From positions 62,001 through 126,000 of the forward strand of contig NZ_JAASQU010000001.1 of NCBI RefSeq assembly GCF_011762005.1: a stretch of DNA of 64,000 nucleotides, in the 5' to 3' direction. The notes under the pieces are model-generated. The model was not told where the DNA came from, made no database searches, and saw nothing but the letters and a program-made list of their open reading frames with translations. The stretch comes from Qipengyuania flava. Lineage in GTDB: Bacteria; Pseudomonadota; Alphaproteobacteria; Sphingomonadales; Sphingomonadaceae. Each line of letters begins with the position of its first letter. The first letter of the stretch is position 1. The position numbers and the translations under genes are program-made. Shown piece by piece: positions 52,281 to 63,892 of this stretch.

Positions 52281-52347
52281 GCCCTCTCCCCCACCCGACC
52301 ACCCAATGATGCCCATAAGCTATGGGTGGTCGGGTGGGGGAGAGGGC
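52281..52347. repeat. 25-bp perfect hairpin between rpsL and rpsG
   Basis: Left arm 52281-52305 and right arm 52323-52347 are exact reverse complements (GCCCTCTCCCCCACC... and ...GGTGGGGGAGAGGGC), with a 17-base loop that itself contains CCATA/TATGG. The right arm also fits a G-quadruplex pattern (GGG-N5-GGG-T-GGGGG-AGA-GGG). It sits 60 bases upstream of the rpsG ATG, an unusual place for so stable a structure inside an operon; it may be a MITE-like insertion or an mRNA processing or stability signal. Confidence 0.85.
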
Positions 52348-52406
52348 CGGCACCGACCCCGAAGGCGAAACGGAGGTTTCGCCGCACTCCGAAGGAGTTT
52401 GAAAAA

Positions 52407-52877
52407 ATGTCACGTCGTCGTCGTCCCGAGAAGCGGGAAATCCTGCCTGATCCCAAGTTCGGTGATCAGGTCCTGTCGAAGTTCATGAACAACCTCATGC
52501 TCGACGGTAAGAAGGCCGTTGCCGAAGGCATCGTCTACACCGCGCTGGACGTGGTCGAAGCGAAGGCCAAGTCGAACCCGGTCGAGCTGTTCCACACCGC
52601 GCTCGACAACATCAAGCCGCAGGTCGAAGTGCGTTCGCGCCGTGTCGGCGGTGCGACCTACCAGGTCCCCGTCGAAGTGCGTCCCGAGCGTGCGCAGGCG
52701 CTGGCCATCCGCTGGCTCATCACCGCCGCGCGCGGGCGCCCCGAAACCACCATGTCGGCACGCCTCTCGGGCGAGCTGATGGATGCGGCCAACAATCGCG
52801 GCAACGCGGTCAAGAAGCGCGAAGACACGCACCGCATGGCGGACGCCAACCGCGCCTTCTCGCACTACCGCTGGTAG
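52407..52877 (+). CDS. rpsG: 30S ribosomal protein S7
   Basis: 156 residues; ATG 52407 preceded by [41 protein letters not shown] start, [25 protein letters not shown] core. Binds the 3' major domain of 16S rRNA and initiates head assembly; in enterobacteria it regulates the str operon by binding the S12-S7 spacer. Here that spacer is 219 bases and contains a very strong hairpin. Confidence 0.99.
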   Translation: MSRRRRPEKREILPDPKFGDQVLSKFMNNLMLDGKKAVAEGIVYTALDVVEAKAKSNPVELFHTALDNIKPQVEVRSRRVGGATYQVPVEVRPERAQALAIRWLITAARGRPETTMSARLSGELMDAANNRGNAVKKREDTHRMADANRAFSHYRW

Positions 52878-52999
52878 GCCGCGGCCGGGGCAGGGCGGGG
52901 CCGCGCGGCGTCGGGTCGCGCGGCAGCTGTCTTTAACCGGTCACACTGTTACCCATATGGGGCGGGCGACACGCCAACCCCGCAATCGAGGAAATCCCT

Positions 53000-55093
<2,094 letters not shown>

Positions 55094-55114
55094 GCCAGCT
55101 TTGAGGTCTAGGGG

Positions 55115-55141
55115 CGGCGCCTGATTCCGCGGGCGCCGTTT
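55115..55141 (+). terminator. Hairpin between fusA and tuf
   Basis: A 7-bp perfect stem CGGCGCC (55115-55121) and GGCGCCG (55132-55138), followed by TTTCC. The tail is short, so this is a weak terminator or processing site; tuf follows 46 bases later. Confidence 0.45.
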
Positions 55142-55186
55142 CCTCCCCGCAGAAATCCCAAATTTTTAGACAAAGGTTATTGGAAA

Positions 55187-56377
55187 ATGGCGAAGGAAAA
55201 GTTCGAGCGTAACAAGCCGCACTGCAACATCGGCACCATCGGTCACGTCGACCACGGCAAGACCACGCTGACCGCGGCTATCACCAAGGTCATGGCCGAC
55301 ACCTACGGCGGTGCGGCCGTCGATTTCGCAAACATCGACAAGGCGCCCGAAGAGCGTGAGCGCGGCATCACCATCTCGACCGCGCACGTCGAGTATGAAA
55401 CCGACGCGCGTCACTACGCACACGTCGACTGCCCGGGCCACGCCGACTACGTGAAGAACATGATCACCGGTGCCGCCCAGATGGACGGCGCGATCCTGGT
55501 GGTGAACGCTGCTGACGGCCCGATGCCGCAGACCCGCGAGCACATCCTGCTTTCGCGTCAGGTCGGCGTTCCGGCGCTGGTCGTTTACCTGAACAAGGTC
55601 GACCAGGTCGATGACGAGGAAATCCTCGAGCTCGTCGAGCTGGAAGTTCGCGAACTGCTTAGCGCCTACGACTTCGACGGCGACAACATTCCGATCATCA
55701 AGGGCTCGGCTCTGGCCGCTCTCGAAGGCCGTGACGACAACATCGGCAAGGAATCGATCATCGAGCTGATGAAGGCTGTCGACGAGCACATCCCGCAGCC
55801 CGATCGTCCGGTCGACCAGAACTTCCTGATGCCGATCGAGGACGTGTTCTCGATCTCGGGTCGTGGTACGGTTGTCACCGGCCGCGTCGAAACCGGCGTT
55901 GTGAACGTTGGCGACGAAGTCGAAATCGTCGGCATCAAGGACACCACCAAGACGACCGTGACCGGCGTCGAAATGTTCCGCAAGCTGCTCGACCGCGGTG
56001 AAGCCGGCGACAACATCGGTGCCCTGATCCGCGGCATCAGCCGTGAAGATGTGGAGCGTGGTCAGGTCCTCGCAAAGCCCGGTTCGGTTACCCCGCACAC
56101 CGAGTTCAGTGCAGAAGTCTACGTCCTGTCGAAGGACGAAGGTGGCCGTCACACGCCGTTCTTCGCGAACTACCGTCCGCAGTTCTACTTCCGCACCACC
56201 GACGTGACCGGCGAAGTGATCCTTCCCGAAGGCACCGAAATGGTGATGCCGGGCGACAACGTGACCATCTCGGTCAAGCTGATCGCTCCGATCGCCATGG
56301 ACGAAGGCTTGCGCTTCGCAATCCGCGAAGGCGGCCGCACCGTCGGCTCGGGCGTTGTTGCGAAGATCACCAAGTAA
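55187..56377 (+). CDS. tuf: Elongation factor Tu
   Basis: 396 residues. Delivers aminoacyl-tRNA to the ribosome. G1 [16 protein letters not shown], switch [11 protein letters not shown]3 [13 protein letters not shown]4 NKVDQVD, and domain II/III blocks ([43 protein letters not shown]). Last gene before a strong terminator; codon use is visibly biased toward preferred codons, as expected for a highly expressed gene. Confidence 0.99.
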   Translation: MAKEKFERNKPHCNIGTIGHVDHGKTTLTAAITKVMADTYGGAAVDFANIDKAPEERERGITISTAHVEYETDARHYAHVDCPGHADYVKNMITGAAQMDGAILVVNAADGPMPQTREHILLSRQVGVPALVVYLNKVDQVDDEEILELVELEVRELLSAYDFDGDNIPIIKGSALAALEGRDDNIGKESIIELMKAVDEHIPQPDRPVDQNFLMPIEDVFSISGRGTVVTGRVETGVVNVGDEVEIVGIKDTTKTTVTGVEMFRKLLDRGEAGDNIGALIRGISREDVERGQVLAKPGSVTPHTEFSAEVYVLSKDEGGRHTPFFANYRPQFYFRTTDVTGEVILPEGTEMVMPGDNVTISVKLIAPIAMDEGLRFAIREGGRTVGSGVVAKITK

Positions 56378-56404
56378 TCTTCGTCAGCACCCGCTGAAAA
56401 CGTT

Positions 56405-56446
56405 GGCCCGCTCCTCGTTCTGAGGGGCGGGCCTTCGCTTTTTGTG
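56405..56446 (+). terminator. Intrinsic terminator of tuf
   Basis: GGCCCGCTCCTC, loop GTTCT, GAGGGGCGGGCC, then TTCGCTTTTTG: a long GC stem followed by a T-run, 28 bases after the tuf stop. Confidence 0.9.
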
Positions 56447-56520
56447 AGGGCTTTGACCGGCTCTCACGCACGTCTGGTCGTGTCATATTCCGTCATTGAA
56501 AATTGCGCGGATTTGAGGGG

Positions 56521-56549
56521 TTGCCAGAAACGAGTCGCCCCCGTATATG
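56521..56549 (+). promoter_or_regulatory. S10 operon promoter
   Basis: TTGCCA (56521-56526), a 17-base spacer, then TATATG (56544-56549). Near-consensus -35 and -10 with ideal spacing, 144 bases before rpsJ. The expected start site is near 56556. Confidence 0.75.
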
Positions 56550-56555
56550 CCCGCC

Positions 56556-56692
56556 CAGAGACGGGGATTCGTCCCCGCTAAACGAATTCATGAAAGGTCG
56601 CCCGTTCCGGGAAACCGGGTGTCAGCGGGGCAGGCCTTTCTTTTTTGTGGGTCGCCAGTCGATCCATTGGCTCTTTCGCATCGGTGTAGGTA
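56556..56692 (+). promoter_or_regulatory. S10 leader with stem-loops and U-run (attenuator candidate)
   Basis: First stem CGGGGA-TTCG-TCCCCG (56562-56577) has a UUCG-type loop; a second, CCGG-GAAA-CCGG (56609-56620), has a GNRA loop inside a larger GCCC/GGGGC-paired structure, followed by TTTCTTTTTTG. Such a leader could act as an L4-style attenuator for the S10 operon, as known in enterobacteria; sequence similarity to that leader is not evident. Confidence 0.6.
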
Positions 56693-57004
56693 ATGGAAGC
56701 TCAGAATATCCGCATTCGCCTCAAGGCGTTCGACCATCGCGTTCTCGACCAGGCTACTGGCGAAATCGCAGACACCGCGCGTCGTACGGGTGCTCTTATT
56801 CGCGGCCCCATTCCCATGCCGACGCGTATCGAGAAGTTCACCGTGAACCGCGGCCCGCACATCGACAAGAAGTCGCGCGAGCAGTTCGAGGTGCGCACCT
56901 ACAAGCGGCTGCTCGACATCGTGCAGCCCAACGCCCAGACCGTCGACGCGCTGATGAAGCTCGACCTCGCAGCGGGCGTGAACGTCGAAATCAAGCTGGC
57001 CTAA
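56693..57004 (+). CDS. rpsJ: 30S ribosomal protein S10
   Basis: 103 residues, standard. [58 protein letters not shown] and the C-terminal [16 protein letters not shown]. Head protein of the 30S subunit and also NusE in antitermination. First gene of the S10 operon; followed by an unusually long gap before rplC. Confidence 0.99.
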   Translation: MEAQNIRIRLKAFDHRVLDQATGEIADTARRTGALIRGPIPMPTRIEKFTVNRGPHIDKKSREQFEVRTYKRLLDIVQPNAQTVDALMKLDLAAGVNVEIKLA

Positions 57005-57254
57005 GCCGCGATTTCGGTCTCCCTGCCGGACGTTAAGCGGGCAGGAAAGTTACGGGGCGCTCGATAGCCCCGCCGGATCGCAAGGTCTGGCAAGACATCG
57101 GGATACCGCCGGATTTATCCGGGTCTGCGTCCCCCGTCTCGTTTCCAAGGCATCACGCTGCGGAGGCACCTGGCCCGGACGGGGCGACGCATCATAAAAC
57201 GGGCTGGCAAGCACCTCGGATGGGCCGGGGTGCCTCTGTGTTAGGAGTTTTACG
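57005..57254 (+). promoter_or_regulatory. Long structured spacer between rpsJ and rplC
   Basis: 250 bases where most bacteria have a few tens. Stems visible: CCTGCC/GGGCAGG, GGGGC/GCCCC (from 57055), CCGGAT/ATCCGG, and a final GCACC/GGGTGC just before TTAGGAGTTTTACG and the rplC ATG. No open gene. It may be a translational regulator leader (L3 or L4 feedback) or a processing site; not a family I recognise. Confidence 0.55.
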
Positions 57255-58121
57255 ATGCGCACAGGCGTTATCGCAAAGAAAGTCGGGATGACCCGCCTCT
57301 TCCAGGAGGACGGTCGGCACGTGCCGGTCACCGTTCTGGCTCTGGAAAATTGTCAGGTCACTGCTCACCGCACCGAAGATCGCGATGGTTACTTCGCGGT
57401 CCAGGTGGGTTCGGGCGAAGCCAAGCAGAAGAACGTCAACAAGCCGCAGCGCGAAGCCTTCGCCAAGGCTGGCGTTCCGCTGAAGATGAAGGTCGCCGAA
57501 TTCCGCGTCGACACCGAGGAGGCTCTGCTTCCGGTCGGTGCCCGCATCTCGGCCGAGCACTTCATTGCCGGCCAGAAGGTCGACATCACCGGTCACACGC
57601 AGGGTAAGGGCTTTGCCGGCGCCATGAAGCGTTGGGGCTTCGGCGGTCTGCGTGCCACCCACGGCGTTTCGCTCTCGCACCGTTCGCACGGTTCGACGGG
57701 TAACCGCCAGGATCCGGGTCGCGTGTTCAAGGGCAAGAAGATGGCCGGCCACATGGGCGACCGTCAGCGCACCCAGCAGAACCTCGAGATCGTCCGTACC
57801 GACGCCGATCGCGGCTTGCTGTTCGTGAAGGGCTCGGTGCCCGGCGCGAAGAATGGCTGGCTGCTGGTCAAGGACGCGGTCAAGATCAATCACGAGGAGC
57901 TGCCGTTCCCCGGTGTGATGTATCGCAACCGTGACGAATTCGAGCATCAGGAAGCTGATGCAGGCCTCGTTGAAGGTGCGGCCGAGCACGAAGCCGGTAC
58001 CGAAATTTCCGCCGAACAGCAGGAAGCCCTGCTCAAGCAGCAGGAAGCCGGTGCCGACACCGAAAACACCACCGATACGCCCGCAGCCGACACCGGCTCG
58101 GACGAGAACAAGGAGGGCTGA
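57255..58121 (+). CDS. rplC: 50S ribosomal protein L3 with acidic C-terminal extension
   Basis: 288 residues, about 75 longer than E. coli L3. The normal L3 core runs from [27 protein letters not shown] through [27 protein letters not shown] to [12 protein letters not shown]. After that comes an acidic, Glu/Ala/Thr-rich tail ([23 protein letters not shown], ending GSDENKEG), opposite in charge to most ribosomal proteins. The tail is in frame and followed closely by rplD, so not an assembly error by appearance. Confidence 0.97.
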   Translation: MRTGVIAKKVGMTRLFQEDGRHVPVTVLALENCQVTAHRTEDRDGYFAVQVGSGEAKQKNVNKPQREAFAKAGVPLKMKVAEFRVDTEEALLPVGARISAEHFIAGQKVDITGHTQGKGFAGAMKRWGFGGLRATHGVSLSHRSHGSTGNRQDPGRVFKGKKMAGHMGDRQRTQQNLEIVRTDADRGLLFVKGSVPGAKNGWLLVKDAVKINHEELPFPGVMYRNRDEFEHQEADAGLVEGAAEHEAGTEISAEQQEALLKQQEAGADTENTTDTPAADTGSDENKEG

Positions 58122-58124
58122 TCC

Positions 58125-58748
58125 GTGAAGGTGAAGGTCCAGAAAATCGACGGCAAGGCGTCGGGCGACATCGAACTGAACGATGACGTGTTCGGTCTCG
58201 AGCCGCGTGCCGACATCCTCCATCGCGTTGTCACCTGGCAGCTCGAGAACCGCCGCGGCACTGCCCGCCCGACGCGCGAGCGTTCGGACGTGGCCCGCAC
58301 CGGCAAGAAGTGGGGTCGCCAGAAGGGCGGCGGCACGGCTCGCCACGGTGATCGCGGCGCGCCGATCTTCATTGGCGGCGGCAAGGCTCACGGTGCGCGC
58401 AAGCGCGACTTCGAGCAGTCGCTGAACAAGAAGGTCCGCGCTCTCGGCCTGAAGATGGCTCTGTCGAGCAAGGCGAAGGATGGCCTCGTGGTCGTCGACA
58501 GCCTCGAGCTCAAGGATGCCAAGACCAAGGCGCTTGTGGCGACGTTCGGCAAGAATGGCTGGAGCGGCAAGGTCCTCGTGATCGACGGCGAAAGCGTCAA
58601 TGACGGTTTCAGCAAGGCTGCCCGTAACATCCCCGGCGTCAATGTGCTGCCGGCGATGGGCGCCAACGTCTACGACATCCTGAAGCACGACACGCTGGTC
58701 CTCACCAAGGACGCGGTCGAAAAGCTGGAGGCCCGTTTCAATGGCTAA
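58125..58748 (+). CDS. rplD: 50S ribosomal protein L4
   Basis: 207 residues from GTG 58125, 3 bases after the rplC stop. [25 protein letters not shown] and the loop [33 protein letters not shown] that reaches the exit tunnel. L4 is the autoregulator of the S10 operon in E. coli. Overlaps rplW by 8 bases. Confidence 0.99.
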   Translation: MKVKVQKIDGKASGDIELNDDVFGLEPRADILHRVVTWQLENRRGTARPTRERSDVARTGKKWGRQKGGGTARHGDRGAPIFIGGGKAHGARKRDFEQSLNKKVRALGLKMALSSKAKDGLVVVDSLELKDAKTKALVATFGKNGWSGKVLVIDGESVNDGFSKAARNIPGVNVLPAMGANVYDILKHDTLVLTKDAVEKLEARFNG

Positions 58749-59052
58749 GAAGCAGGAAGTGGAGGCGCGTCACTACGACGTCGTGCTCGCACCGCACATC
58801 ACCGAGAAGGCCACGCTGGCGTCGGAAAACAACGCCGTCGTCTTTAAGGTCGCCAACGATGCCACCAAGCCGCAGATCAAGGAAGCTGTCGAGGCGATCT
58901 TTGGTGCGACGGTTGCGAACGTGAATACCGTTGTTGTGAAGGGCAAGACCAAGCGCTGGAAGGGCAAGCCCTACAAGCGCACCGACATGAAGAAGGCGAT
59001 CGTGACGCTTACTGCTGACAGTAAGCCCATCGACGTCACCAGCGGTATCTGA
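58741..59052 (+). CDS. rplW: 50S ribosomal protein L23
   Basis: 103 residues, ATG 58741 inside the rplD end. [40 protein letters not shown] and the basic hairpin [24 protein letters not shown]. Tunnel-exit protein, dock for trigger factor and SRP. Confidence 0.99.
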   Translation: MAKKQEVEARHYDVVLAPHITEKATLASENNAVVFKVANDATKPQIKEAVEAIFGATVANVNTVVVKGKTKRWKGKPYKRTDMKKAIVTLTADSKPIDVTSGI

Positions 59053-59066
59053 GGGGCTAGAGAGAA

Positions 59067-59903
59067 ATGGCACTCAAGAACTACAAACCAACGAGCCCGG
59101 GCCGTCGCGGCCTGATCCTCGTCGACAAGTCGGGCCTCTACAAGGGCAAGCCGGTCAAGTCGCTCGTCGAAGGCAAGCGCAAGACCGGTGGCCGTAACAA
59201 CAAGGGCCACGTCACTTCGCGCGGCATGGCCGGTGGCCACAAGCAGAAGTACCGCTACGTCGACTTCAAGCGTCGCAAGTGGGACGTCGAAGGCATCGTC
59301 GAGCGTCTGGAATATGACCCGAACCGCACTGCGTTCATCGCGCTGGTGAAGTACGACGACGGCGAACTGGCTTACATCCTTGCCCCGCAGCGTCTCGCTG
59401 TCGGCGACAAGGTGATCGCTGCCGAGAAGGCCGACACCAAGCCTGGCAACGCCATGCTGCTGGGTCAGATGCCGGTCGGCACGATCTGCCACAATGTCGA
59501 AATGAAGCCGGGCAAGGGCGGCCAGATCGCCCGTGCTGCGGGTTCCTATGTCCAGCTCGTCGGTCGTGACCGGGGCATGGTCATCGTTCGTCTGAACAGC
59601 GGCGAGCAGCGTTATCTGCGTGCCGACTGCATGGGCACCGTCGGCGCCGTGTCGAACCCGGACAACCAGAACCAGAACCTGGGCAAGGCCGGTCGTCGTC
59701 GCTGGATGGGCATCAAGCCGCTGACCCGCGGCGTCGCCAAGAACCCGGTCGACCACCCGCATGGCGGTGGTGAAGGCCGCACGAGCGGTGGCCGTCACCC
59801 GGTCACTCCGTGGGGCAAGCCGACCAAGGGCGCCCGTACCCGCAAGAACAAGCAGACGGACAAGATGATCATCCGTTCGCGCCACGCGAAGAAGAAGAGG
59901 TAA
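59067..59903 (+). CDS. rplB: 50S ribosomal protein L2
   Basis: 278 residues. Peptidyl-transferase-centre protein with the conserved [26 protein letters not shown] near the end and the [18 protein letters not shown] stretch in the first third. Confidence 0.99.
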   Translation: MALKNYKPTSPGRRGLILVDKSGLYKGKPVKSLVEGKRKTGGRNNKGHVTSRGMAGGHKQKYRYVDFKRRKWDVEGIVERLEYDPNRTAFIALVKYDDGELAYILAPQRLAVGDKVIAAEKADTKPGNAMLLGQMPVGTICHNVEMKPGKGGQIARAAGSYVQLVGRDRGMVIVRLNSGEQRYLRADCMGTVGAVSNPDNQNQNLGKAGRRRWMGIKPLTRGVAKNPVDHPHGGGEGRTSGGRHPVTPWGKPTKGARTRKNKQTDKMIIRSRHAKKKR

Positions 59904-59909
59904 TCCGAC

Positions 59910-60185
59910 ATGGCTCGTTCCGTCTGGAAAGGTCCGTTCGTCGAGCTCAGCCTTCTGAAGAAGGCCGAGACCGCCCAGGACGCCGGTGGCGCCAAGCCGA
60001 TCAAGACCTGGTCGCGCCGTTCCACCATCCTGCCGCAGTTCGTTGGTCTGACGTTCAACGTCTACAATGGACACAAGTTCATCCCGGTCTCCGTTTCGGA
60101 AGAGATGGTCGGCCACAAGCTCGGTGAATTCGCGCCCACGCGCACTTTCCCGGGCCACGCCGCCGACAAGAAGGGTAAGCGCTGA
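59910..60185 (+). CDS. rpsS: 30S ribosomal protein S19
   Basis: 91 residues. [19 protein letters not shown] and [50 protein letters not shown]. Head protein contacting S13. Stop overlaps the rplV start (TGATG). Confidence 0.99.
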   Translation: MARSVWKGPFVELSLLKKAETAQDAGGAKPIKTWSRRSTILPQFVGLTFNVYNGHKFIPVSVSEEMVGHKLGEFAPTRTFPGHAADKKGKR

Positions 60186-60562
60186 TGAGCAAGCAGAAAG
60201 CACCCCGTCGCGTAGCCGACAACGAGGCGCTCGCCGTCGGGACCACGATCCGTGGTTCGGCGCAGAAGCTGAACCTCGTTGCTGCGCTGATCCGCGGCAA
60301 GAAGGCCGAAGAGGCGCTCAACATCCTCGCTTTCTCGAAGAAGGCGATGGCCAAGGACGCCACGAAGGTTCTCGCATCGGCAATCGCCAATGCGGAAAAC
60401 AACCACAACCTCGATGTCGACGCACTGGTCGTTGCCGAGGCTTCGGTGGGCAAGTCGATCACGATGAAGCGCTTCCACACCCGTGGTCGCGGCAAGTCGA
60501 CGCGCATCCTGAAGCCGTTCAGCCGCCTTCGCATCGTCGTCCGCGAGCAGGAAGAGGCGTAA
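60185..60562 (+). CDS. rplV: 50S ribosomal protein L22
   Basis: 125 residues. [26 protein letters not shown] and the tunnel hairpin [26 protein letters not shown]. Basic N-terminus [14 protein letters not shown]. Confidence 0.99.
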   Translation: MSKQKAPRRVADNEALAVGTTIRGSAQKLNLVAALIRGKKAEEALNILAFSKKAMAKDATKVLASAIANAENNHNLDVDALVVAEASVGKSITMKRFHTRGRGKSTRILKPFSRLRIVVREQEEA

Positions 60563-60563
60563 G

Positions 60564-61259
60564 ATGGGCCATAAGAGCAACCCGATCGGTCTGCGCCTGC
60601 AGATCAACCGCACCTGGGACAGCCGCTGGTACGCCGAAGGGCGCGACTATGCCAAGCTGCTCAGCGAGGATGTCGAAATCCGCAAGTACATCGTCGAGAG
60701 CCTGCCGCAGGCAGCGATCTCGAAGGTGGTCATCGAGCGTCCGGCCAAGCTGTGCCGCATCTCGATCTACGCAGCCCGTCCCGGTGTGATCATCGGCAAG
60801 AAGGGTGCGGACATCGAGAAGCTGCGCGCCAAGCTGTCGAAGATGACCGAAAGCGAAGTGAAGCTGAACATCGTCGAGATCCGCAAGCCGGAAATCGACG
60901 CCAAGCTCGTCGCCCAGGGCATCGCCGACCAGCTGATCCGCCGCGTGGCTTTCCGTCGCGCCATGAAGCGCGCCGTTCAGTCGGCTCTGCGTCTCGGCGC
61001 GGAAGGCATCAAGATCACCTGCGGCGGCCGTCTCGGCGGTGCCGAGATCGCCCGCGTGGAATGGTATCGCGAAGGCCGTGTGCCGCTGCACACGCTGCGC
61101 GCCAACATCGACTATGCGGAAGCCGAAGCGCTGACCGCCTACGGGATCATCGGCATCAAGTGCTGGATCTTCAAGGGCGAGATCATGGCGCATGACCCGA
61201 CCGCGCAGGACCGCCTCATGATGGAAGCCCAGACCTCGGGCGTCCGTCCGGCGCGCTGA
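60564..61259 (+). CDS. rpsC: 30S ribosomal protein S3
   Basis: 231 residues. N-terminal [35 protein letters not shown] domain with [16 protein letters not shown]-terminal [31 protein letters not shown]. mRNA entry-channel protein. Confidence 0.99.
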   Translation: MGHKSNPIGLRLQINRTWDSRWYAEGRDYAKLLSEDVEIRKYIVESLPQAAISKVVIERPAKLCRISIYAARPGVIIGKKGADIEKLRAKLSKMTESEVKLNIVEIRKPEIDAKLVAQGIADQLIRRVAFRRAMKRAVQSALRLGAEGIKITCGGRLGGAEIARVEWYREGRVPLHTLRANIDYAEAEALTAYGIIGIKCWIFKGEIMAHDPTAQDRLMMEAQTSGVRPAR

Positions 61260-61280
61260 TTGCAGGATTAGGAAAGAACC

Positions 61281-61715
61281 ATGCTGCAACCGAAGAAAAC
61301 CAAGTACCGCAAGGCGTTCAAGGGTAAGATCCATGGCAACGCCAAGGGCGGCACCACGCTGAACTTCGGGTCGTACGGCCTGAAGGCGATGGAACCGGAG
61401 CGGATCACCGCGCGCCAGATCGAAGCTGCGCGTCGTGCGATCACCCGCCACATCAAGCGTCAAGGCCGTCTCTGGATCCGCGTCTTCCCCGACGTGCCCG
61501 TGTCGAAGAAGCCTGCCGAAGTCCGTCAGGGTAAGGGCAAGGGTTCGGTCGAATACTGGGCGGCCCGCGTGAAGCCCGGCCGTATCCTGTTCGAACTCGA
61601 CGGCGTCGCTGGCCCGCTGGCCGCCGAAGCGTTCGAGCGTGCAGCCATGAAGCTGCCGATCAAGACCAAGGTCGTTGCCCGCATGGGTGACACTGCCCAC
61701 CTGGGAGGCGAATGA
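61281..61715 (+). CDS. rplP: 50S ribosomal protein L16
   Basis: 144 residues. [36 protein letters not shown] start; [26 protein letters not shown] near the end. tRNA-site protein. Confidence 0.99.
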   Translation: MLQPKKTKYRKAFKGKIHGNAKGGTTLNFGSYGLKAMEPERITARQIEAARRAITRHIKRQGRLWIRVFPDVPVSKKPAEVRQGKGKGSVEYWAARVKPGRILFELDGVAGPLAAEAFERAAMKLPIKTKVVARMGDTAHLGGE

Positions 61716-61924
61716 TGGCCAAGACTGAAGACCTGCGCCAGAAGTCGGACGACCAGCTGGCCGAAGAGCTGACCACGCTCAAGCGCGAGCAGTTCAACCT
61801 CCGCTTCCAGGCGGCGACGAACCAGCTCGAGGCTCCGGCCCGCATCCGCGAAGTCCGCCGCACGATCGCCAAGATCAAGACGCTGCAGAGCGAGCGTTCG
61901 CGCTCGGCTGAAGCGAAGGCTTAA
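61715..61924 (+). CDS. rpmC: 50S ribosomal protein L29
   Basis: 69 residues from ATG 61715, which overlaps the rplP stop (TGATG); ATG 61712 would overlap it by four. [47 protein letters not shown] is the L29 helical pair. Confidence 0.98.
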   Translation: MAKTEDLRQKSDDQLAEELTTLKREQFNLRFQAATNQLEAPARIREVRRTIAKIKTLQSERSRSAEAKA

Positions 61925-61934
61925 GGAGTAGACC

Positions 61935-62225
61935 ATGCCCAAGCGTATCCTGATCGGGACCGTCACCTCCGACAAGACCGACAAGACCGTGACCGTGCTC
62001 GTCGAGCGCAAGGTGAAGCACCCGCTTTACGGGAAGATCATCCGCCGCTCGAAGAAGTACCATGCCCACGACGAGCAGAACGAGTTCACTCTCGGCGACA
62101 TCGTGCGCATCGAAGAAACCAAGCCGATCTCCAAGACCAAGACCTGGCAGGTGATCGACCGCGTTACCGCAGGTGGCACGCAGGCTGTCGAGGCTGACCT
62201 CGACGTCGAAGCCGCCGGTAACTGA
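61935..62225 (+). CDS. rpsQ: 30S ribosomal protein S17
   Basis: 96 residues. [49 protein letters not shown] and the [19 protein letters not shown] block, then an acidic C-terminal extension [11 protein letters not shown]. Confidence 0.98.
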   Translation: MPKRILIGTVTSDKTDKTVTVLVERKVKHPLYGKIIRRSKKYHAHDEQNEFTLGDIVRIEETKPISKTKTWQVIDRVTAGGTQAVEADLDVEAAGN

Positions 62226-62244
62226 GCTTTATTGACGTAGGAAC

Positions 62245-62265
62245 TGCCGGGCGGATGTCCCGGCA
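62245..62265 (+). promoter_or_regulatory. Hairpin between rpsQ and rplN
   Basis: TGCCGGG (62245-62251), a 7-base loop and CCCGGCA (62259-62265), in a 64-base gap. No T-run follows. It may mark the boundary between the S10 and spc units or slow the polymerase. Confidence 0.5.
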
Positions 62266-62289
62266 AGCCATTGAGAAGGAACCGGATCG

Positions 62290-62658
62290 ATGATCCAGAT
62301 GCAATCCAATCTCGACGTCGCGGACAACAGCGGCGCAAAGCGCGTCCAGTGCATCAAGGTACTGGGCGGCTCGAAGCGCCGGACTGCTTCCGTGGGCGAC
62401 GTGATCGTGGTTTCCGTCAAGGAAGCCCAGCCGCGCACCAAGGTGAAGAAGGGCGATGTCCATCGCGCCGTCATCGTGCGCACGAAGAAGGACGTCCGCC
62501 GCCCCGATGGCAGCGTGATCCGCTTCGACAGCAATGCCGCGGTGCTCGTGAACAAGAGCGAAGAGCCGATCGGCACCCGTATCTTCGGCCCGGTGGTGCG
62601 CGAACTGCGCGGCCGCGGCTTCATGAAGATCATCTCGCTTGCTCCGGAGGTGCTGTAA
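62290..62658 (+). CDS. rplN: 50S ribosomal protein L14
   Basis: 122 residues. [46 protein letters not shown] and [23 protein letters not shown]. First gene of the spc-type segment. Stop overlaps the rplX start (TAATG). Confidence 0.99.
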   Translation: MIQMQSNLDVADNSGAKRVQCIKVLGGSKRRTASVGDVIVVSVKEAQPRTKVKKGDVHRAVIVRTKKDVRRPDGSVIRFDSNAAVLVNKSEEPIGTRIFGPVVRELRGRGFMKIISLAPEVL

Positions 62659-62978
62659 TGGCTGCCGCTAAGATCAAGAAGGGTGACAGCGTCGTCGTCC
62701 TGTCCGGCAAGGACAAGGGCAAGACCGGCACCGTCGCGAAGGTCATGCCGAAAGACGGCAAGGTCGTCGTCGAAGGCGTGAACGTCGCCGCCCGTCACCG
62801 CAAGCCGACCCAGCAGAACCCGCAGGGTGGCATCGATCGCTTCGAAGCGCCGATGTCCATCAGCAAGGTTGCGCTGGCCGATCCGAAGGATGGCAAGCCC
62901 ACCCGCGTCCGTTTCGAAGAGAAGGACGGCAAGAAGGTGCGCGTTGCCGTGAAGTCCGGGGAGACTATCGATGGCTGA
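62658..62978 (+). CDS. rplX: 50S ribosomal protein L24
   Basis: 106 residues. [46 protein letters not shown] (KOW motif) and [20 protein letters not shown]. Overlaps rplE by 8 bases. Confidence 0.99.
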   Translation: MAAAKIKKGDSVVVLSGKDKGKTGTVAKVMPKDGKVVVEGVNVAARHRKPTQQNPQGGIDRFEAPMSISKVALADPKDGKPTRVRFEEKDGKKVRVAVKSGETIDG

Positions 62979-63549
62979 TTATACGCCCCGCATGAAGCAG
63001 CGCTACGACGAGCAGATCGTCAAGGCGATGACCGAGAAATTCGGCTACAAGAACCGTCTCGAAGTCCCCAAGCTGGAAAAAGTCACGCTCAACATGGGTG
63101 TCGGCGAAGCCAGCCAGGACAAGAAGAAGGTCCAGACCGCAGCCGAGGAAATGGCGCTGATCGCCGGCCAGAAGCCGGTCATCACCAAAGCCAAGAAGTC
63201 GATCGCGCAGTTCAAGCTGCGTGAAGGCATGCCGATCGGTTGCAAGGTTACCCTGCGCCGCGAACGCATGTACGAATTCATGGATCGCCTGGTCACCGTG
63301 GCCATGCCGCGCATCCGTGACTTCCGTGGCCTCAACCCGAAGTCGTTCGACGGCCGTGGCAACTATGCCATGGGCCTGAAGGAACAGATCATCTTTCCCG
63401 AGATCAGCTACGATCAGATCGACAAGGTCCGGGGGATGGACATCATTGTAACCACGACGGCGAAGACCGACGAAGAGGCGCGCGAACTGCTCCGCCTGTT
63501 CGGTTTCCCGTTCCCGGCTGAACAGTCGGAAGACAAGGAGGCGGCGTGA
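62971..63549 (+). CDS. rplE: 50S ribosomal protein L5
   Basis: 192 residues. Binds 5S r[59 protein letters not shown], and [26 protein letters not shown]. Confidence 0.99.
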   Translation: MADYTPRMKQRYDEQIVKAMTEKFGYKNRLEVPKLEKVTLNMGVGEASQDKKKVQTAAEEMALIAGQKPVITKAKKSIAQFKLREGMPIGCKVTLRRERMYEFMDRLVTVAMPRIRDFRGLNPKSFDGRGNYAMGLKEQIIFPEISYDQIDKVRGMDIIVTTTAKTDEEARELLRLFGFPFPAEQSEDKEAA

Positions 63550-63575
63550 GCCGCTAGAAGAGGAACTTAAGTCCA

Positions 63576-63881
63576 ATGGCGAAACTGAGTTCGATCAACA
63601 AGAACGAGCGTCGCAAGAAGCTCGTCAAGCAGTATGCGGAAAAGTTTGCGAAGCTTAAGGCTATCGCCGACGATGAATCGCTCGACGAGACCGAACGCCT
63701 GATGGCGCGTCTCAAGATGGCGGAACTGCCGCGCAATGCGAACCCGACCCGGGTGCGCAACCGCTGCTCCACCACCGGCCGCCCGCGCGGCTACTACCGC
63801 AAGTTCGGTCTCAACCGTATCGAACTGCGCGACCTCGGCAACAAGGGCCTGATCCCAGGCCTGACCAAGTCGAGCTGGTGA
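63576..63881 (+). CDS. rpsN: 30S ribosomal protein S14 (zinc-free long form)
   Basis: 101 residues, the long form without the CxxC zinc ribbon. C-terminus [46 protein letters not shown] is near-invariant. Confidence 0.99.
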   Translation: MAKLSSINKNERRKKLVKQYAEKFAKLKAIADDESLDETERLMARLKMAELPRNANPTRVRNRCSTTGRPRGYYRKFGLNRIELRDLGNKGLIPGLTKSSW

Positions 63882-63892
63882 GGTAAAGACAG

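Larger units (their letters stand above)
56378..56692. promoter_or_regulatory. Terminator, promoter and leader between tuf and rpsJ (315 bases)
   Basis: No gene. It holds the tuf terminator (56405-56446), the S10 promoter (56521-56549) and a structured leader with a T-rich stretch (56638-56647), each listed separately. Confidence 0.7.
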
